Shown here piece by piece: positions 58,850-64,000 of a DNA stretch of 64,000 nt (the stretch's first letter is position 1; each line of letters begins with the position of its first letter). The notes beneath the pieces were generated by a model. That model worked only from the letters and a program-made list of their open reading frames with translations. It did not search any database and was not told the DNA's origin. Source of the DNA: CAVVZJ01 sp963752755 (lineage in GTDB: Bacteria; Planctomycetota; Planctomycetia; Isosphaerales; Isosphaeraceae); the NCBI GenBank assembly GCA_963752755.1, contig CAVVZJ010000018.1, positions 34,402 to 98,401 of the forward strand, given 5' to 3'. Position numbers and translations under genes: made by a program.

Positions 58850-60378
58850 TGACGGTAATTCTACTGTCTTGGCCGCTCGTGCGGACTGATCTTCAGTGGT
58901 GCCAATTGATTACGTGCCTTGTAGCGATAGAACCGCGCCGACTCGTTCCGCTCCAGCCGGCGGGTCCGCTCCCGCGCCACTCGGACCGGCGTGCCGCACC
59001 GGCTGGTCCGGTGCAGGATCAGCGCCAGACCCATCCGCACCTGCGGCACCGTCAGTGCCGGGACCGCCTTTTTTCCCCCGATCGGCCTCGACCACGAGGA
59101 ACCAGGTCGCGATCAGTGATAACGCGATGTGGTGGTGCCACCCACGCCAGTTCCGCACCTGGTACGCCCCCAGCCCCGCCTCGCTCTTGGACCGCTGCAG
59201 GCACTCCTCGATCCGGTGCTCCGCCTTGGCCACCCGGGCGAACTCCGCCAGCGGTGTGTCGCGGGCGGCGTTGGAGAGGTGGTAATCATGCTTGAGCACG
59301 CTGCCGTCAGTGGACCGGACCACCACCAGCATCTCCTCGAAACCGACGACATGCCGCTCGACCCTCGACTCCACCGGCCGGGCGACGATCTCCACCTCCA
59401 GCGGGCCCTTGGCGCCGTCGCGCACGGCGAGCTTCGTCCAGGCCGCCGCCGGCAACGCCTCACACCAGGCCCGCACGCCGCGGAAGGGGGCCTTGGGCCG
59501 ACGGCCGTGACCGCCGTACTCCGGCGGTGGCTCCTCCAGGGCGCGGACGGTCGTGTTCGCGGGCACGGCCAGCAGGTAGCGTTCGCCGTCGTGGGCCAGC
59601 CGCCGACGGAACCAGGCCGGCCGGCCCATCTCGTCATCGCCGGCGACCCAGCCGTGCGGCAGCGTGCCGCCGCGCCGCCCGAGCATCTCCAGGGCCAGCT
59701 CGTGCCGCGTCCGATACTGGACGTCCCTGGGAACGCCGGCCTTGCGACGCCGCTTGCGGTCCCCGGCCCATCCCCGGGGCAGGTACAGCCGGAAGTCGAC
59801 CAGGGCATGCTCGGTGTCGCTGACATAGCCGAGGAAGACGCCGACCTGGCAGTTGTCGACCTTGCCGAGCCGGCCGCACCACTGCCGCTGCACGCCGACG
59901 GAGGCCGTCCCCTTCTTGGCGAAGGCCGAGGGGTCGATCACGAGCACGGCGTCGGGCCGGCCGATGGCGCCGGCGACCTGGCGGGATAGTTCGCCGATCA
60001 GCGGGTCATGGTCCCAGTCGACTTCGCCGACGAACCGCTGGATGGTCTGACGGTCGAGGTCGTGGCGGTAGGCGATCGACTCGGCATTCTTGCGTTCGAC
60101 GTCGGAGAGCAACCCGGCGAGATAGGTGCGGGTGTGGCTGCGGCTCTCGGGGCTGGGCAGCGAGGCGGCGAACGGCACGGCGAAGTCCTCCAGCCGGCCC
60201 ATCACCCCGCGGAAGAGGGTGGGAGGGACCTGGCAGCCGGCGAGCAGCTGTTCCTTGTGGCGCTGGAAGCGGGGCTCCATCGGCGGTCTCCTTCGGTCAG
60301 ACGTTGTCCTCCGGAAGGCATTGATACAAAGAACCTTGTGCCCGATCAAGCGACTCCAGACAGTAGAAGTAAATGGCG
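58850..60378. mobile_element. IS701-like insertion sequence
   Basis: About 1.5 kb around one transposase gene. Inverted repeat TTCTACTGTCT occurs at 58859-58869 and, complementary, at 60358-60368, with weaker matches around. Exact ends and target duplication cannot be settled by eye. Confidence 0.6.
58861..60280 (-). CDS. IS701-family transposase (frame break near 59060)
   Basis: About 473 residues. ATG 60280 has AAGGAG ten bases before it; the longer upstream frame lacks this and crosses the IS end. DDE_5-type transposase: FRGVMGRLEDFAVPFAASL, SHTRTYLAGLLSDVERKNAESIAY, then VLVIDPSAFAKKGTASVGVQRQWCGRLGKVDNCQVGVFL (first catalytic Asp and the conserved KxG-S-GVQRQ block), FRLYLPRGWAGD, WVAGDDEMGR, and EHRIEECLQRSKSEAGLGAYQVRNWRGWHHHI (catalytic Glu region). 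A slip at the GCCTTTTTT stretch near 59060 moves the last 60 residues (MGLALILHRTSRCGTPVR) to another frame. Confidence 0.85.
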
Positions 60379-60483
60379 CGGTTCTTTTGGAGCTATTCGG
60401 CGTGATCGTCCGATAAACGATTCCAGTATCCGACAATACACTTGGCTCCCCGGGCCGGGGAGCCGCAGGGATCGTTTCCGGTC

Positions 60484-61954
60484 ATGTCGCAGCCTCCGCT
60501 CAGCGGTCTCTCGGAGGCCGAGCGTACCCTGGCCTTCGAGCGTTTTGAACTCCTCCGCCCGCATCTGGAAGAGGGGGTCCCCCTGGCCCGCGTGGCCCGC
60601 GAGCGGGGCCTCGCCCTGCGGACCGCCCGCCGCTGGGCCGGCCAGTATCGCCGCGAGGGGCTCGCCGGGCTGGCCCGCAAGGGGCGGAGCGACCGGGGCA
60701 AGCGGCGTCTCTCCGACACGCTGCGCCAGGCCATCGAGGGCCTGGCCCTGAAGAAGCCGCCGCTGTCCGCGGCGTCCATCCATCGCCAGGCCGTCGCCCT
60801 CGCCGAGCGGCTCGGCGAGACCCCGCCGAGCTACGACGCCGTCTATCGACCTGGTCCGCGACCTGGACCCGGCCCTGGTGACCCTGGCCCACGAGGGGAC
60901 GAAGGCCTATGCCGACGCCTTCGACCTGGTCCACCGCCACGAGGCGACCGGCCCCAACGCCGTCTGGCAGGCCGATCATACGGAACTCGACATCCTGCTG
61001 AAAGACGGGCAGGGGGGGCCCGAGAAGCCGTGGCTGACCGTCATCCTCGACGACTACAGCCGCGCCGTGGCGGGCTACGCGCTGTTCTTCGGCAGCCCCT
61101 CGGCGATCCAGACGGCCCTGGCCCTGCGGCAGGCGATCTGGCGCAAGGGCCGACCCGGCTGGCAGGTCTGCGGCATCCCCGAGGTCCTCTATTCCGACCA
61201 CGGCAGCGACTTCACGTCCCGGCACCTCGAGCAGGTGGCCGCCGACCTGAAGATCCGCCTGATCAACTCGATGGTCGGGCGGCCCCGCGGCCGGGGGAAG
61301 ATCGAGCGGTTCTTCGAGAGCGTCTCCCAGGTGCTCCTCCCGCGGCTGCCCGGCTATGCGCCCGCCGGGGCCTCTCCGAAGGCCGGGCTGACGCTGGCCG
61401 AGCTGGCCGCCGAGCTGGAGCGGTTCCTGGTCGACGAGTACCACAACGAACCCCACACGACGACGGGCTGCAAGCCGCACGAGCGATGGGCCTCCGGCGG
61501 GTTCCTGCCGCGGATGCCCGAGTCGCTGGAGCAGCTCGACCTGCTGCTGCTGACGGTCCCGAAGACGCGGCGGGTCCACCGCGACGGCATCCGGTTCTCG
61601 GGGCTGCGGTACATCGACCCGACGCTGGCGGCCTACGTGGGGGAGGAGGTCCTGCTGCGGTACGACCCGCGCGACGTGGCGGAGGTCCGGGTCTTCCACG
61701 AGGGCCGGTTCGTCTGCCGGGCGGTCTGCCAGGAGCTGGCCGGGGAGACGGTGCCGCTGCGCGAGGTCATCCGGGCGCGGGACCGCCGTCGTCGCGAGCT
61801 GCGCCAGACGATCCAGGATCGACGGAAGGTGGTGGATTCCTTGCTGGAGGTCCGCCGTGGCTGCGCGACCGAGCAGACGACCGGCGACGCCCCCGAGGAC
61901 ACCCCGGCACCGCAACGGCCGGGGAGGACGCTCAAGCGGTACGCCGATGACTGA
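60484..61954 (+). CDS. Mu/TniA-type DDE transposase (frame break near 60845)
   Basis: About 490 residues, ATG 60484. N-terminal helix-turn-helix (VPLARVARERGLALRTARRW) and a linker precede an IS481/TniA-like integrase core: AVWQADHTELDILL, EVLYSDHGSDFTSRHLEQVA and GRPRGRGKIERFFESV provide the D, D and E. A Mu-type C-terminal beta-barrel (LRYIDPTLAAYVGEEVLLRYD) and a charged tail follow. One extra or two missing bases near 60845 shift the frame. The stop overlaps the start of the AAA ATPase gene by 8 bases. The TniA/TniB pairing is known for Tn5053/Tn552 and Tn7-like elements; IS21 IstA-IstB is a less good match because the transposase carries the Mu-type domain. Confidence 0.8.
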
Positions 61955-62889
61955 CGCGACGGGCGCCGCCTTCGTCGAGACGAGGGAATACCGCCGGTTC
62001 CGCGAGTTCTGCGACGCCTGTCGCCGCTATCGCTACATCGGGCTCTGCCACGGGCCGCCCGGGGTGGGCAAGACGCTCTCGGCCCGCCGCTACGCCGACT
62101 GGGACCGGGTCGAGGCGACCGAGCCGTATGCCGATTCCGGCGACTTCCGGTGCGACGACGTGCCGGGCAACGGGTGCGTCTTCTACACCGCGACGGTCGT
62201 GAATTCCCCGGGGCAGATCCAGGGCGACGTGTTCCAGTTGCGGCAGCGGATGCGCGAGCTGGTCCGCCAGGCCATCCGCACGGAGTCGGCCCCGGTGATC
62301 GCCGCGGCCCAGCGGAGGCTGGAGAAGGCTCGCGACGACTATCTCGTGAAGCACGACTGGTTCACGGGCAAACCGGCCCGCCTGGAGCGGGCCGAGGCCG
62401 CGGTCGCCAGGGCGATCCTCGACCGCGCCGAGCGGGACCGAGCGGGCCGCTGATCCGACCGACCTGCTGCTCGTCGACGAGGTGGACCGGATCCGGATGG
62501 CGGGCCTGGAGCAGCTCCGCGCGATCTTCGACGACGGGGGGATCGGCCTGGTGCTGATCGGCATGCCGGGGCTGGAACGTCGGCTGGCGCGGTATGCCCA
62601 GCTGTACTCGCGGATCGGGTTCATCCACGAGTTCCGCCCGCTGGGGGCGGCGGAGGTGCGCGACGCTGCTGGCGGGCTGGCGACCGCCCGGGGCGACGCT
62701 GCCCGACGACCTGCTGGCCGACGCCGAGGCGGTGGCGACGATCATCCGGATCACCGGCGGGAACTTCCGGCTGCTGGATCGGCTGCTGACGCAGGTCGGC
62801 GCGGATCCTGGAGATCAACGGGCTGGACGACGGTGACGCGCGAGGTGGTCGAGGCGGCGCGCGAGGTCCTGGTCATCGGCGCGGCGTGA
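61947..62889 (+). CDS. TniB/MuB-like AAA ATPase (frame breaks near 62447, 62665 and 62805)
   Basis: About 314 residues. Transposition target-selection ATPase. Walker A IGLCHGPPGVGKTLSARRYA (about 30-49), Walker B DLLLVDEVDRIRMAGLEQLR after the first slip, sensor region GIGLVLIGMPGLERRLARYAQLYSRIGFIHEF, and LADAEAVATIIRITGGNFRLLDRLLTQV near the end. At least three frame slips occur in 450 bases, the densest cluster in the window, so either this copy is decaying or the read quality is poor here. It overlaps the transposase gene, implying coupled translation. A regulator/accessory gene such as TniQ is not seen. Confidence 0.72.
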
Positions 62890-62897
62890 CGCCGGAT

Positions 62898-63957
62898 TCA
62901 CAGCGAGATCCGTTCGACGATATTGCGGCTGACCTCCTTGTCGGTCCGGTTGTAGAGGTCGGTCGTGCGGGCGTCGGCGTGGCCGAGCAGGTACTGGACC
63001 TGCTCGCGGGCGACGTCCTGCCGGAGCAGGTTCGTCGCCGTGGTGGCCCGGAAGCTGTGGCAGCAGAAGGTCCCCTCGGGCAGCCCGGCGGCCTTGAGCC
63101 GCCGCTTGACGATCCGGAGCAGGTCGTTGCCGGTCAGGCCCCGGTCGGGGGAGAGCCTGCGGGCGCGGCCGCGGGCCGAGCGGAACAGGGGGGCCTTGCC
63201 GGGGCCGCCGACGAGGTTCGCGGCCTTGAGGTAGGTCTCCATCTGCTGCTGGAGGTCGTGTCGGGCGGGGACGAGGTGGACCTTGCCGCCTTTCTCGCCG
63301 AAATGGAACCACCACTGGGTGCCGTCGGAGTAGTAGTCCTCGATGCGGAGCTTGGCGACGGCCCCGGCGCGGGCGGCCGTGTAGGCGAGCACCATGAGGA
63401 TCGTCTTGTCGCGGAGGCCGAGGATGTCGTCGGTCTTGATCGATTTGAAGAGTGCCCGGACCTGCTTGTCGTCGAAGGCGGGCGTCTGGCCCTCGTGGGC
63501 GACGTGTTTGGGCCCGCGGACCGAGGCGGCCGGGTTGAGGACGACGCCGTGGTACATCTGCTGGTTGTCGAAGAAGTGCCGCAGGGCGGCGAGGTGCTGC
63601 TTCTTGCTCGGGGCCGACAGCGGATGGCCGGCCTGGTCGATCAGGTGATGTTCGAGGTAGTCGCCGATCAGGAAGGACGTGACCTGGCGGAGTTCGATCC
63701 CGCGCTCCTGGCAGAACCCGAGGAACCGGTCGACGGCGCGCTTGTAGGCCTTCCGGGTATTGGGGTTGGAGATCTTCGCCTTGAAGAAATCGGCATAGGC
63801 GTACTCGGCGTTGGGACCGGCATTTTTGACGATCTCGGGCGCGGCGACGGCGCGACGGAGCCGCTCCAGGTCGGCGTGGACGACCAGCTCATGCCCATCG
63901 CCATCCGGCCTGCGCACGGCCTCGACAAACCTCGATCTCGCCCTGATTCTCGTCCAT
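62898..63957 (-). CDS. Tyrosine site-specific integrase (frame slip near 63925)
   Basis: About 352 residues. The start is probably ATG 63957 (MDENQGEIEV), with one extra T near 63925 before VEAVRRPDGDGHELVVHADL. N-terminal core-binding domain (KISNPNTRKAYKRAVDRFLGFC), then the catalytic domain: Arg region in VLAYTAARAGAVAKLRIEDY (the usual Arg is shifted: TAARAGAVAKL), Lys in EKGGKVHLVPA, HSFRATTATNLL, LLGHADARTTDLYNR with the Tyr nucleophile. Convergent with and nine bases from the ATPase gene, suggesting it belongs to the same mobile region. Last 43 bases of the window are upstream of it. Confidence 0.82.
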
Positions 63958-64000
63958 GACACCCCCCTGCCCTGATTCCGTTCATGCCGAATAATGTCCT

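Overview
The window is high-GC DNA from a planctomycete, most likely of the Isosphaeraceae type. The signs are three surface proteins whose N-termini resemble the planctomycete LEPR-XLL export motif, two pairs of an ECF sigma factor followed by a Ser/Thr kinase with a TPR tail, Calx-beta/cadherin-like/dockerin architectures, and the overall codon bias. No rRNA, tRNA or CRISPR array was recognised.

Layout. Positions 1-27469 and 52606-58840 are resident chromosome. From the left it carries an ECF sigma/STK pair, a LamG/Calx-beta surface protein, a YfhO-like membrane protein (-), a large cadherin-like/dockerin/cohesin-like surface protein, an SbcCD/YhaNO-like ATPase-nuclease pair (-), a pRiA4b ORF-3 family and a DUF6398-like gene, a NusG-like factor, a secreted DMF-ase-like protein and an AI-2E family transporter. 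On the far side lie an M20-M24-membrane protein operon (-), a PIG-L deacetylase and a sigma-54-type AAA regulator. Past 58840 are an IS701-like element and a Mu/TniA-TniB-type transposition pair with a tyrosine integrase that runs close to the right edge.

The centre is two nested Tn3-family transposons, and both boundaries can be read to the base. The outer one (27470-52605) has 38-bp terminal repeats and an AGCAT target duplication. It splits a small membrane-protein gene whose halves (27350-27469 and 52606-52941) rejoin across the element. Its own genes are a transposase, a serine resolvase with a res region, and cargo made of an ECF sigma factor, an STK, a secreted beta-propeller protein and a delta-60/RTX surface protein. 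A second transposon (27477-40463, GGATC duplication) has jumped into base pairs 3-7 of the outer element's left terminal repeat. It carries a transposase, a minimal tyrosine recombinase, and a complete inorganic-carbon accumulation cassette: DabA, a NuoL-like DabB, a second NuoM/L-like subunit, a canonical beta-carbonic anhydrase, a divergent carbonic-anhydrase-like protein, an RHH protein and an HTH-EIIA (PtsN-like) regulator. A transposon that mobilises a whole DAB system is the most striking observation here.

Caution: more than 30 single-base frame breaks are scattered over nearly all long genes, mostly missing bases in G/C runs. They look like sequencing or assembly error rather than decay, so I annotate the joined genes and give the approximate break points.
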